Below are positions 1-8,072 of a stretch of DNA of 25,438 nucleotides, in pieces (position 1 is the first letter of the stretch; each line of letters starts with the position of its first letter). The stretch spans positions 1 to 25,438 of the forward strand of contig CABUWD010000013.1 in assembly GCA_902495155.1 (NCBI GenBank), in the 5' to 3' direction. The stretch comes from an uncultured Collinsella sp. (GTDB taxonomy: Bacteria > Actinomycetota > Coriobacteriia > Coriobacteriales > Coriobacteriaceae). Below the pieces are notes generated by a model. That model had not been told where the DNA came from. It was given only the letters and a program-made list of their open reading frames with translations, and made no database searches. The position numbers were made by a program, and so were the translations under genes.

Positions 1-2091
1 GCCATCGTGCGCTTTGCGAGCATCATCATGATCCCGCTCGGTTTGGCGTTGTTTGCCTCGAGTGTGAGCGAGCTGTGGGATGCCGCGGGAACCCCGGGCG
101 ATAGCGCGCTTTCGTGGTGCTTCTCCGAGCTGTTGGCTGGTCATGTGCCTTCGTCGGCACTGCTGTCCACGGTGGGCGCCCTGCTGGGCATGATTCCGCA
201 GGGCCTGGTGCTGCTGACTTCGTCGGTGCTCGCGATTGCCACGGTGCGTCTGGCGCGTCGCAAGGTGCTGGCACAGCAGCTCTACTGCATCGAGACGCTC
301 GCGCGCGTCGACGTGCTGTGCCTGGACAAGACGGGCACCATCACGTCGGGCCGCATGGAGGTCGAGGGCACGTATCCGCTGCCGGTTGAGGGCGTGAGCC
401 TAGGCGCCGGCCCGGACGAGGCGGCCGTTCCCGTCGATACCACGGTGCTCGATTTTGCGCTGGCTAACGTGGCACGTGCGACTTCGGCCGATGCCAACGA
501 GACCTGCCAGGCGCTGCTCAACTATTACGCCGATCGCCCGGTCGAGGTGTCTGAACCGCTGTCGGTCATTCCGTTCTCGTCGTCAAAAAAATGGAGTGGC
601 GCTTCGTTTGCGCAGGGCTCCTATGTGATGGGCGCCGCGCAGTTTGTGCTTTCGGAGCGTGTGTTTTCGCAGGTCGAGAACCGTGTCGCCGAGCTTGCCG
701 ATACCTGCCGCGTGCTCGTGGTGGCGCGCGTGGACGGCTTTACGCCCGATGGCGATATGGTGGGCGAGGCCGAGCCCGTGGGCTTTGTGACCATCCGCGA
801 CGAGATCCGTACCTCGGCGGCCGAGACCATCGGCTACTTTAACGAGCAGGGCGTGACCCTCAACGTGATCAGTGGCGACGACCCGCGTACGGTGTCGTCG
901 ATCGCGCGCGTGGTGGGCGTGCCGGGGGCGGACGCTTATGTGGACGCCACGACGCTCGATACGCCGGCCAAGCTCGATGCCGCAGTGGACCGCTACCATG
1001 TCTTTGGTCGTGTGACCCCGCAGCAGAAGCGCGAGCTCGTGCAGGCGCTCAAGCGCCGCGAGCACACCGTGGCCATGACGGGCGACGGCGTCAACGACGT
1101 GCTGGCGCTCAAGGAGGCCGACTGCTCCGTAGCCATGGCGGCCGGCTCCGATGCCGCGCGTAACGTAGCCGAAATCGTACTCGTCGACAACGACTTTGCC
1201 TCGATGCCCGCCGTGGTGGCCGAGGGCCGTCGCTCCATCAACAACCTGCAGCGTTCGGCCTCGCTGTTCCTGACCAAGACGCTGTTCTCGATGGGCCTGG
1301 CGGCGCTGTGCATCGCGCTGCCGCCGTACCCCTTCGAGCCCATCCAGATGACGCTCATTAACTTCTTCTGCATCGGCGCGCCGGGCTTTGTGTTGGGCCT
1401 GGAGCCCAACAATGCTCGCGTGAAGGGTGCGTTTTTGACCAACGTACTCAAGCGTGCACTGCCGGCGTCGATTGCGGTCATTTTGGCTGCGGCGCTCGAT
1501 ATCTTTGTGGCGCGCGTGTTTGGCTTTAGCCAGCTCACGCTGTCTACGATGTGCTTGCTTACGTCGTGCGCGGCGAGCGTCAGCCTGATCTGGCGCATCT
1601 CGCAGCCTCTCACGCCCTTACGTGTGGTGCTCTTTGTGTTTGTCGTCGCCGGCATCTTGGTGGGCGTTATCGGATTCCCGGAGCTGCTGTCTATTGCCAA
1701 CCTGTCGATGGGCCAGATGGTTATCTTGGCTGTCATCGTGGTCTTTACCTGCTCGGTGTTCTTTAAGCTCGCCACGATGATGGATTCGCTCAAGCCGCGT
1801 CGTCGTCATGCCGCAACTGGTTTTGGCCGTGGTGTGCGCGTCCACCTGGGTCGCGGTGGCGGCAAGGTGAGCTCGACGGGTTCGACGGCCGAGCGTTTTG
1901 CCAAGCGCGTCGCCGCCGACATGGCGCAGCGCCGCGAAGATCGCACCGCTCGCGAGGCCGAGGCCCGTGCACTCGAGGGCGTGGCCCAGGCCCAGCCCAA
2001 GAAAAAGAAGAATACCGGAGCCAGGCGCTCTCGCGTGACCAAGTCCGCCCAAGGCATCAAAGTCTCGATGCCAAGCAAAAAGAAGAAGTAG
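1..2091 (+). CDS. P-type cation-transporting ATPase, 3' part (start lies outside the window)
   Basis: The reading frame is open from base 1, so the N-terminal A-domain and first helices are missing; 696 residues are visible. The phosphorylation motif DKTGT has its aspartate at visible residue 109, and the hinge motif GDGVND lies near nt 1081-1098. A PQGL motif (about residues 63-66) sits in the helix before the P-domain, where ion-binding P/E/G residues occur. About six membrane helices follow, to roughly residue 590. By family knowledge this resembles the CtpE/Exp7-like HAD-IC ATPases rather than heavy-metal P1B pumps, because no CPC motif is present. Calcium or another divalent cation is a possible substrate, but this is inference. 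The last ~100 residues form an Arg/Lys/Ala-rich cytoplasmic tail ending in a KKKK run, which is unusual for the family. No terminator is evident downstream. Confidence 0.9.
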   Translation, partial: AIVRFASIIMIPLGLALFASSVSELWDAAGTPGDSALSWCFSELLAGHVPSSALLSTVGALLGMIPQGLVLLTSSVLAIATVRLARRKVLAQQLYCIETLARVDVLCLDKTGTITSGRMEVEGTYPLPVEGVSLGAGPDEAAVPVDTTVLDFALANVARATSADANETCQALLNYYADRPVEVSEPLSVIPFSSSKKWSGASFAQGSYVMGAAQFVLSERVFSQVENRVAELADTCRVLVVARVDGFTPDGDMVGEAEPVGFVTIRDEIRTSAAETIGYFNEQGVTLNVISGDDPRTVSSIARVVGVPGADAYVDATTLDTPAKLDAAVDRYHVFGRVTPQQKRELVQALKRREHTVAMTGDGVNDVLALKEADCSVAMAAGSDAARNVAEIVLVDNDFASMPAVVAEGRRSINNLQRSASLFLTKTLFSMGLAALCIALPPYPFEPIQMTLINFFCIGAPGFVLGLEPNNARVKGAFLTNVLKRALPASIAVILAAALDIFVARVFGFSQLTLSTMCLLTSCAASVSLIWRISQPLTPLRVVLFVFVVAGILVGVIGFPELLSIANLSMGQMVILAVIVVFTCSVFFKLATMMDSLKPRRRHAATGFGRGVRVHLGRGGGKVSSTGSTAERFAKRVAADMAQRREDRTAREAEARALEGVAQAQPKKKKNTGARRSRVTKSAQGIKVSMPSKKKK

Positions 2092-2193
2092 CTAGCGCCC
2101 TGCCGATGTTGAATTGGTGCCTTGTTCCTGTGGGGCCGTGGCGATGTTATGCTCTAACCTCGATTGTTTGAATTGCTTCGAAAAGAGGATGCC

Positions 2194-3336
2194 GTGATCT
2201 GCCCGCATTGCCTTAAGACTATCGAGGACGGCGCCTCGTTCTGCCCCTACTGCAACGCCTATGTGGGTCCGGGCGATGGCCCCGAGCACACCGAGTTCGT
2301 GTTCTGTGAGGGCTGCGGTGCCCGTCTTTCTCCGCATGATCGTACGTGCCCCAAATGCGGACGCCCCGCTCCGGGTATCCTCTCCGAGGACGCGGCCGCA
2401 TCCGACCTGGCAGCGGGCCGCACGGCGGGCTTTCCGCGCCTAACACAAGAGCAGATCGATACCGAGGTGCCGCATGCGCCGGCCTCTGCCGCTGCGGTGC
2501 TTTCGGACGCCGCTGACCCCAATGAGACCTGCGTGCTGCCGGCTTTCGATAAGGATTTCGGTATTCCCAAGGTCGATATTCCCACGCCGGTTTCCCTGCA
2601 TGACGATGCTCAAAAACCCAAGCGCAAGGTGCATCCCGACGAGGACGCCTATCACAAGCACAAGCGTCATATCCCCAAGCCGCTCATTATCATCGCGGTC
2701 CTTGCCGTCGTTTGTGGCGGTGCCTATTGGTTCGTGACGGCCGATCCCATGGGTGTCATGCCTGGCTTCTATGACCAGTTTGGTCAGGCCGCGCAGACGA
2801 CCTTCCCCACGCGTCAAAAGGGCGAGGCGACTGAGGACGATACCAAGCAGGACGATTCTGCCGAGGTGGTCCAGGAAGAAACCGTGCTGACCGATGATCA
2901 GCTCTATACCAGGCTCGACGGTCTGTATCAGACCATCGTGTCCTACGGTGACGAGGACCAGATCGGCGAGGTCATCGATTCCTTTAACAACGGCTATCTC
3001 CGAACGCCGCTGTCCACCCGTCAGGAGCTGTCGCAGAGTGCTTACGCCCTGCGCGACCAGATTAAAAAGACGCAAGATGAGCTCAGCAACCTTAAGTACC
3101 AGGACGATACGGTCTATGCGGACGACATTGCCCACTTAAAGCAGCTTGCCGAGTGGATGTATGAGCGCGTCGACGTGATCTGCCAGAGTTGGGACATCTC
3201 GCTGGCCATTCCCGATGGCGAGTCGATGAGTTCTCACCAAAGCGAGATCCTGGCGCCCATCGCACAGGGCGGCAACAGCGCGCTTAATCAGTACGACGCC
3301 AACGTGGGTTCCTGGAAGCCGAAGAAGCGTTCCTAA
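2194..3336 (+). CDS. Double zinc-ribbon, single-pass membrane protein of unknown function
   Basis: The 380-residue protein opens with two zinc-ribbon knuckle pairs: C3-x2-C6 with C17-x2-C20, and C38-x2-C41 with C52-x2-C55. A polar linker follows. One hydrophobic helix sits at about residues 163-184 and is preceded by a Lys/His/Arg-rich stretch, so the ribbons should be cytoplasmic and the C-terminal ~195 residues outside. The outer part looks largely helical and charged. I chose GTG at 2194 because AGAGG at 2184-2188 is 5 nt upstream; an upstream TTG at 2164 in the same frame lacks a comparable site. Zinc-ribbon-plus-helix proteins are common in Gram-positives and mostly uncharacterised. No enzymatic motif is visible and no function is claimed. 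It precedes a cyclophilin and the mre cluster. Confidence 0.8.
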   Translation: MICPHCLKTIEDGASFCPYCNAYVGPGDGPEHTEFVFCEGCGARLSPHDRTCPKCGRPAPGILSEDAAASDLAAGRTAGFPRLTQEQIDTEVPHAPASAAAVLSDAADPNETCVLPAFDKDFGIPKVDIPTPVSLHDDAQKPKRKVHPDEDAYHKHKRHIPKPLIIIAVLAVVCGGAYWFVTADPMGVMPGFYDQFGQAAQTTFPTRQKGEATEDDTKQDDSAEVVQEETVLTDDQLYTRLDGLYQTIVSYGDEDQIGEVIDSFNNGYLRTPLSTRQELSQSAYALRDQIKKTQDELSNLKYQDDTVYADDIAHLKQLAEWMYERVDVICQSWDISLAIPDGESMSSHQSEILAPIAQGGNSALNQYDANVGSWKPKKRS

Positions 3337-3374
3337 AATTAGTTCGCCATAGTCGGCATAACCTACGTGCGCAA

Positions 3375-3404
3375 TTGATGTAAGCGCATGCTTATTGCTA
3401 CAAT
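3375..3404 (+). promoter_or_regulatory. Sigma-70-type promoter for the cyclophilin-TPR unit
   Basis: TTGATG (3375-3380) and TACAAT (3399-3404) are separated by 18 nt in the AT-richer gap after the zinc-ribbon gene. Both hexamers are close to the housekeeping consensus. Transcription would start near 3411, about 33 nt before the cyclophilin ATG. It was identified by eye only. Confidence 0.6.
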
Positions 3405-3443
3405 TCGTACAAATATGCTTTAAACGCACGAGGAAGGAACCAC

Positions 3444-3986
3444 ATGTTTGGTTTTAAGAAAGAGCTCTACACGCCCGAGTATCAGCTTGCCGGCGACGAG
3501 TGCGCCGTTATCGAGACGTCGAAGGGTACCATCAAGGTCAAGTTTGACGGCGAGGGCGCTCCCATTCATGTCGCGAACTTCTGCGAGCTTTCTACGATGG
3601 GCTTCTATGATGGCCTTAAGTTCCATCGCTATGTGCCCGGTTTTGTCATCCAGGGCGGCGACCCCAATACCCGCGATATGTCCGGCGCCGACGTCGCCGC
3701 TGGTCTTGAGGGCCCCGACGGCATGCCCGGTACCGGTGGCCCCGGCTACTGCATCAAGGGCGAGTTTGCCACCAATCCGCACAACAGCCATGTCGATGGT
3801 GCCCTTGCCATGGCACGCTCCATGGACCCCGATTCCGCGGGTTCGCAGTTCTACTTCTGCCTGGGCGCCCAGCATAACCTCGATTCCGGTTACACCGTCT
3901 TTGGTACCACGGTCGAGGGTCTCGATGTGATTTCGCAGCTGCGTGCCGGCGACGAGATCGTCCATGTCGAGATCGTTCACGAGTAA
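3444..3986 (+). CDS. Peptidyl-prolyl cis-trans isomerase, cyclophilin type
   Basis: This is a 180-residue single-domain cyclophilin, which catalyses cis-trans isomerisation of X-Pro bonds during protein folding. Active-site signatures are visible: F60-H61-R62 followed by the PGFVIQGGDP stretch, GSQFYF with Q135 and F136, and an LDSGYTVFG segment near the C-terminus. No signal peptide or membrane helix is present, so it should be cytoplasmic. The ATG at 3444 is preceded by AGGAAGGA (3431-3438), a good ribosome-binding site. The next gene starts 11 nt after the stop codon, so co-transcription with the TPR protein is likely. It has about 20 extra residues before the cyclophilin core, as in other actinobacterial small cyclophilins. 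Confidence 0.95.
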   Translation: MFGFKKELYTPEYQLAGDECAVIETSKGTIKVKFDGEGAPIHVANFCELSTMGFYDGLKFHRYVPGFVIQGGDPNTRDMSGADVAAGLEGPDGMPGTGGPGYCIKGEFATNPHNSHVDGALAMARSMDPDSAGSQFYFCLGAQHNLDSGYTVFGTTVEGLDVISQLRAGDEIVHVEIVHE

Positions 3987-3997
3987 AGGGGACTTCC

Positions 3998-5302
3998 TTG
4001 AATAGCCAGCTGATCCAACAGGGCCGCGCCGCTTACCGCGCGGGTGATTTTTCCGCTGCAGCCCAGATGCTTGGGGCGGCAAAGACTCCCGATGAGATTA
4101 TGGGCGAGGCCGATCACCTTCGTGGCAACGCCTTGATGCACCTGGGCATGTATGCCGAGGCCGCCGAGGCCTATGCTGCCGCCCTCAACGACGGCACCTA
4201 CGGCAAGCGCGGCGCGCTGCTCACCAACCGCGGCAAGGCGCTCGCCGCCGTGGGCGACTACACGACGGCCGCCCAGGCGTTCTCTGCTGCTACGCAGGAT
4301 GCTTCCTATGCCACGCCGTTCAAGGCCTATCTGGGCCTGGGCAATGCGCTGTTCCAGTCGGGCGATTATGCCAACGCGGGTACTGCCTTCCGTCAGGCTG
4401 CCATCGACGGCGCCAATCCGGCTCCTGCCGCCGCACTCGGCGAGCTCGGTCGTTGCTTCATTAAGCTCGGCCGTCCGGCGGATGCCGTGGAGACCTACCG
4501 CACGGCTATCGACTTTGCCGGCCCCCGCGACGACACGCGTGCGCTCAATGCCGGCATGGGTCAGGCGCTTTCTGCCGCCGGCCGTCCCTCCGACGCACTC
4601 GACGCCTTTAACGCCGCTACTGCCGATGGCATCTACCAGCTCACTTCTGAGCAGGCCGATGAGCTTGCCCGCGTGCATGATTCGCTTGCCGCACTGTCTG
4701 CCCAGACGGCTATGGCCACGGCTCCGGCGCCCGCGATGGACGCTCCTGCCGTCGATCCGCTCGATCCTACGGGCGCGACCGGTCAGTTTATGCCCGATCC
4801 CTCGGACACCGGCTTCTTTACGCTGTCCGAGTCCGAGATGGTCCAGCAGGACCGTCAGGATCGTAAGCAGGCCAAGGTCCGTCGTCGCCATCGCCACACG
4901 GGTCTCAAAGTCTTCATCGTGCTGCTTCTGCTCATTTTGATTGCTGCGGGCGGTCTGGGCTTTGCCTACACGCGCGGCTTTGGCTTCCCCTCGCAGGAGT
5001 CGGTTATCACCGATCTGTTCCAGGCTGCCGGCGACGGTGACACCGCAAAGGCCGAGTCTTGCCTGGCCTCGAGCCTGTCCGAGGACGCCAAGTCGATGAT
5101 CATCTCCTCGATTCCGCAGGGCGCCACCGTGTCCGTCGAGGGCATGGATCAGTCCATGACCGAGACGACCGCTAAGGTGAAGGCATCGCTGTCCAAGGGC
5201 GGCGAGCAGGAGTACACCGTCAAATTCGTGCGCTCCGACAACCATATCGGCTGGGCCGTTTCCTCGCTCGATATGGATTTCTCGGCTGCTGACAACCAGT
5301 AG
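3998..5302 (+). CDS. TPR-repeat membrane protein with a C-terminal extracytoplasmic domain
   Basis: The 434-residue protein has an Ala/Gly/Tyr-rich helical N-terminal half (about residues 1-225) with repeated A-x-A-Y / G-D-Y-x-x-A-A patterns typical of tetratricopeptide repeats, a protein-protein interaction scaffold. A Pro/Asp-rich linker and a basic KVRRRHRH patch lead into one membrane helix at about residues 304-324. The final ~110 residues should be outside and resemble small alpha/beta 'accumulation' domains such as DUF4878-like folds; that fold guess is weak. The start is TTG at 3998, preceded by AAAGGGG next to the cyclophilin stop. The architecture (cytoplasmic TPR, one helix, outer domain) and position just before mreB suggest an envelope-linked scaffold. 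This is contextual inference only. Confidence 0.8.
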   Translation: MNSQLIQQGRAAYRAGDFSAAAQMLGAAKTPDEIMGEADHLRGNALMHLGMYAEAAEAYAAALNDGTYGKRGALLTNRGKALAAVGDYTTAAQAFSAATQDASYATPFKAYLGLGNALFQSGDYANAGTAFRQAAIDGANPAPAAALGELGRCFIKLGRPADAVETYRTAIDFAGPRDDTRALNAGMGQALSAAGRPSDALDAFNAATADGIYQLTSEQADELARVHDSLAALSAQTAMATAPAPAMDAPAVDPLDPTGATGQFMPDPSDTGFFTLSESEMVQQDRQDRKQAKVRRRHRHTGLKVFIVLLLLILIAAGGLGFAYTRGFGFPSQESVITDLFQAAGDGDTAKAESCLASSLSEDAKSMIISSIPQGATVSVEGMDQSMTETTAKVKASLSKGGEQEYTVKFVRSDNHIGWAVSSLDMDFSAADNQ

Positions 5303-5324
5303 TGACCTTATGGGATTTAGCTTT

Positions 5325-5357
5325 GCCCGGCGCTTCACCGCAAGTGAGGTGCCGGGC
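5325..5357 (+). terminator. Strong 14-bp stem-loop between the TPR gene and mreB
   Basis: Arms 5325-5338 and 5344-5357 pair over 14 bp with two G-U wobbles and no mismatches, around the 5-nt loop CGCAA. The outer seven pairs are all G-C (GCCCGGC with GCCGGGC). No T-run follows, so this is not a canonical intrinsic terminator. It may be a T-less terminator, a 3'-end stabiliser or a regulatory hairpin. Its 3' arm lies where the -35 of the mreB promoter would be. Confidence 0.5.
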
Positions 5358-5366
5358 TTGCGCTAG

Positions 5367-5372
5367 TATGAT
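5367..5372 (+). promoter_or_regulatory. Candidate -10 element for mreB
   Basis: TATGAT at 5367-5372 is a good -10 hexamer about 45 nt before the mreB start. The matching -35 region (5344-5350) is poor and overlaps the 3' arm of the preceding stem-loop. If real, the promoter may need an activator or be weak. Confidence 0.4.
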
Positions 5373-5417
5373 GATCTAGTAGTTTTCCAGCAATCATCCA
5401 ACACATCAGGAGTTGCG

Positions 5418-6461
5418 TTGTTTTCTTTGATGGATATGTTCTTCGGTAGCTATGCGGGCGATCTTGCGATCGACCTCGGCACCGCAAATACGCTTGTCTC
5501 CGTGCGCGGCAAGGGCATCGTCATTCGCGAGCCCTCCGTCGTCGCCATCGACAAGAACGACGAGCGCATCCTGGCGGTCGGTATCGAGGCAAAGCGCATG
5601 CTCGGCCGTACGCCCGGCAACATCGTGGCCGTTCGTCCCCTGAAGGACGGCGTCATCGCCGACTTCGATGTTACCGAGGCCATGCTTCGCTACTTTATCG
5701 ACAAGGCGTCCGAGAAGCGCTATCCGTGGACCCCGCGTCCGCGCGTTGTCGTTTGCGTTCCCTCCGGCGTCACGTCGGTCGAGAAGCGAGCTGTCTTTGA
5801 GGCCACGATCCAGGCCGGCGCTCGCCAGGCCTACCTGATCGAGGAGCCCATGGCTGCCGCTATCGGCGCCGACCTGCCCGTCGAGGAGCCCACCGGCTCC
5901 ATGGTCATCGACATCGGTGGCGGTACTACCGAGGTCGCCGTTATCGCTATGGGCGGCATCGTCGTCTCGCAGTCCATCCGTATTGCCGGTGACGAGTTCG
6001 ATCAGGCCATCCTCACGCACGTTCGCGATGCCTACAACCTGGCCATCGGCGAGCGTACGGCAGAGGACATCAAGATCAAGGTCGGTTCCGCCGTGCCGCT
6101 CAAGGACGAGCTCGACGTCGAGGTCAACGGCCGCGACGTGATCACGGGTCTGCCCAAGACTGTGCGCATCGAGAGCGAGGAGATTCGTCGGGCACTCAAC
6201 AAGCCGCTCGACGAGATGGCCAAGGCCGTCAAGGACGCACTCGACGCTACGCCTCCCGATCTTGCCTCGGACCTTATGTACTACGGCATTTTGCTGACCG
6301 GTGGCGGCGCGCTGCTGCGCGGTCTCGACGTGCGCCTGCGCGATGAGACCGGTGTTTCGGTCAACGTCAGCCCCACGGCGCTCGATAACGTTGTTAACGG
6401 CTGTGCCCGTGTGCTCGAGGCCAATGCGTTTGATGGCGGCTTCGTCCAGACCAATGCTTAA
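5418..6461 (+). CDS. mreB: Rod shape-determining protein MreB (bacterial actin)
   Basis: MreB polymerises with ATP into membrane-associated filaments that steer lateral peptidoglycan synthesis. The 347-residue protein has the actin-fold nucleotide motifs: phosphate-1 loop DLGTANT (residues 19-25), phosphate-2 loop DIGGGTTE (165-172) and adenosine loop TGGGALL (294-300). The length is normal for the family. The N-terminus carries a short hydrophobic stretch with several Met and Phe residues, consistent with a membrane-binding amphipathic segment. The start is TTG at 5418 because AGGAG (5408-5412) lies 5 nt upstream; an ATG at 5430 is too distant. mreC follows after 21 nt, then mreD, mrdA and rodA, the classic elongasome order. 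Confidence 0.97.
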   Translation: MFSLMDMFFGSYAGDLAIDLGTANTLVSVRGKGIVIREPSVVAIDKNDERILAVGIEAKRMLGRTPGNIVAVRPLKDGVIADFDVTEAMLRYFIDKASEKRYPWTPRPRVVVCVPSGVTSVEKRAVFEATIQAGARQAYLIEEPMAAAIGADLPVEEPTGSMVIDIGGGTTEVAVIAMGGIVVSQSIRIAGDEFDQAILTHVRDAYNLAIGERTAEDIKIKVGSAVPLKDELDVEVNGRDVITGLPKTVRIESEEIRRALNKPLDEMAKAVKDALDATPPDLASDLMYYGILLTGGGALLRGLDVRLRDETGVSVNVSPTALDNVVNGCARVLEANAFDGGFVQTNA

Positions 6462-6482
6462 TTTCCAAAAGGTGGATTCCAT

Positions 6483-7481
6483 TTGGCACGATCTTCGGGT
6501 TTCTCCACAAATCTGAATACCAAGCGACAATCAACGGGTATGCGCCCGTTGATTGTTTTCAGCCTGATTTCGGTGTTGCTGCTCACGTTTTACATCCGTG
6601 AGGGTGAGGCAGGACCGATTCATGCCGTGCGTTCGGGCGTGACGACGATTACCTCGCCGGTGCGCTTTGTGGGCTCGGCTGTGGCGGCTCCTTTCAATGC
6701 CATCGGCAACGTGTTCTCTAACCTTACGGCGTCGCAGGACACGCTTGACGAGCTTAAGAAGCAAAACGAGGAACTGACCTCTAAGGTTGCTGAGCTCTCC
6801 GAGGCTCAAAAGACCGCTGAGCGTCTGGAGGGGCTGGTCGGCCTGCAGTCGACCTACAACCTCAAATCGACCGCTGCTCGTATCGTTGGTGCCTCTGGCG
6901 ATGCCTGGACCTCGACCGTTGCCATCGACAAGGGCTCTGCCGACGGCCTTACCATCAACATGCCCGTGACGAGTTCTGCCGGTGTTATCGGCCAGATTAT
7001 CGAGGTATCGGCCAAAACGTCGACCGTGCGCTTGATTGGCGACGAGAACTCGGGCGTGTCCGCCATGGTGCAGGACACGCGCGCCCAGGGCATGCTGCAG
7101 GGTCAGGCTGACGGCACGCTGCGTCTTGAGTACGTGAGCGTCGACTCCGATGTTAAGGTTGGCGATATCATCGTGACCTCTGGCATCGGTGGCGTGTTCC
7201 CCAAGGGCCTTCCGCTTGGCACCGTCTCGTCGGTTGAGAAATCGGCAAACGATGTGTACTACACCATTGTGGTGCGCGCTCAGACGACGGCCGAGAACAA
7301 CGAGGAAGTGCTGGTCATTACCTCGCTGACCGACGAACAGTCGGCCTCGGATGAGGACGTGAGCACGGCCAACAGCACGCCGCAGGGAACGTCGCGCGAT
7401 GCTGCGACCAAGACGAAGGACAAGAGCTCGGATGACAGTTCCGACACGTCCGAGACGGCCGATTCCGGCTCGAGCGAATAG
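6483..7481 (+). CDS. mreC: Rod shape-determining protein MreC
   Basis: MreC is a bitopic membrane protein that links the MreB filament to PBP2 and RodA outside the membrane. The 332-residue product has a basic N-terminus, one membrane helix at about residues 21-39, a Leu/Glu/Lys-rich coiled coil at about 81-120 and the Gly/Val-rich beta domain to about 280. The last ~50 residues are a Ser/Asp/Thr/Lys-rich low-complexity tail not needed for the MreC fold. The start is TTG at 6483 with AAAGGTGG (6467-6474) upstream; ATG 6540, just before the helix, has no ribosome-binding site. The mreC stop codon overlaps the purine run that serves mreD. Confidence 0.95.
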   Translation: MARSSGFSTNLNTKRQSTGMRPLIVFSLISVLLLTFYIREGEAGPIHAVRSGVTTITSPVRFVGSAVAAPFNAIGNVFSNLTASQDTLDELKKQNEELTSKVAELSEAQKTAERLEGLVGLQSTYNLKSTAARIVGASGDAWTSTVAIDKGSADGLTINMPVTSSAGVIGQIIEVSAKTSTVRLIGDENSGVSAMVQDTRAQGMLQGQADGTLRLEYVSVDSDVKVGDIIVTSGIGGVFPKGLPLGTVSSVEKSANDVYYTIVVRAQTTAENNEEVLVITSLTDEQSASDEDVSTANSTPQGTSRDAATKTKDKSSDDSSDTSETADSGSSE

Positions 7482-7492
7482 GGGGCATGTCC

Positions 7493-8059
7493 ATGGATCT
7501 ACACGAGCAGGGGATGAGCTCCCGCACGTTTGTGATCGCCGCCATTGTGTGCGTGCTGCTGCAGGCAGGCCTGGCACCGCAGATCTCCATTGCGGGCGGT
7601 CGCGTCAACTTCATGATTATCCTGGTGTGCCTAAGCGTGTTCTCGGGCGACCCGACCCGTGCCGTCGTGTGCGGTTTTTGCAGCGGCTTGTTCTATGACC
7701 TGTCCGCTGCCGTGCCGGTGGGCGTTATGTCGCTCCTGCTGACCGTGGGTTCTTTTGCCCTGGTGCACAGCGCCGTCGGTCAGACGGGCGGTACCCCGAG
7801 TGCGCGCGGCGTCACTGTGGGCGCCTTTGCGCTCGTCATTAATGTGATCTACAGCATCATCTTGCTGTTTATGGGTTTGGAGACGAGCTTTGTCGTGGCG
7901 ATCTTCGGCCATGCGCTGCCGTCCTCGATCCTGACGGGTCTGGTTGCCATTCCGTTTTTGATGTCCGGCGTCGTGCCGCAGTCCGGCTATGGATTCTCCG
8001 CACGTGGCGGACGCCAGGCGGGTATGCGCTTTAAGCCCAAGACCCGCAAGCTCAAATAG
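7493..8059 (+). CDS. mreD: Rod shape-determining protein MreD
   Basis: This small, very hydrophobic protein of 188 residues has about five to six membrane helices, as expected for MreD, the integral membrane partner of MreC in the elongasome. Sequence conservation of MreD is low, so the call rests on hydropathy, size and position between mreC and mrdA. Two in-frame ATGs compete: 7487 and 7493. The purine run AGGGGG (7480-7485) is 7 nt before 7493 but only 1 nt before 7487, so 7493 is preferred. The C-terminus is basic (KPKTRKLK), consistent with a cytoplasmic end. Confidence 0.88.
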   Translation: MDLHEQGMSSRTFVIAAIVCVLLQAGLAPQISIAGGRVNFMIILVCLSVFSGDPTRAVVCGFCSGLFYDLSAAVPVGVMSLLLTVGSFALVHSAVGQTGGTPSARGVTVGAFALVINVIYSIILLFMGLETSFVVAIFGHALPSSILTGLVAIPFLMSGVVPQSGYGFSARGGRQAGMRFKPKTRKLK

Positions 8060-8072
8060 GGGAGGCCCGTAG

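Noticed and set aside
3977..5338. Long open frame on the minus strand (453 codons) opposite the TPR gene
   Set aside because: It is a shadow of a GC-rich coding gene, with low-complexity Gly/Arg/His/Leu composition and no domain or ribosome-binding site; the + strand frame has clear TPR and membrane features.
5406..6530. Minus-strand open frame opposite mreB
   Set aside because: mreB on the + strand is unambiguous; the antisense frame has no recognisable domain and its composition reflects reversed codons.
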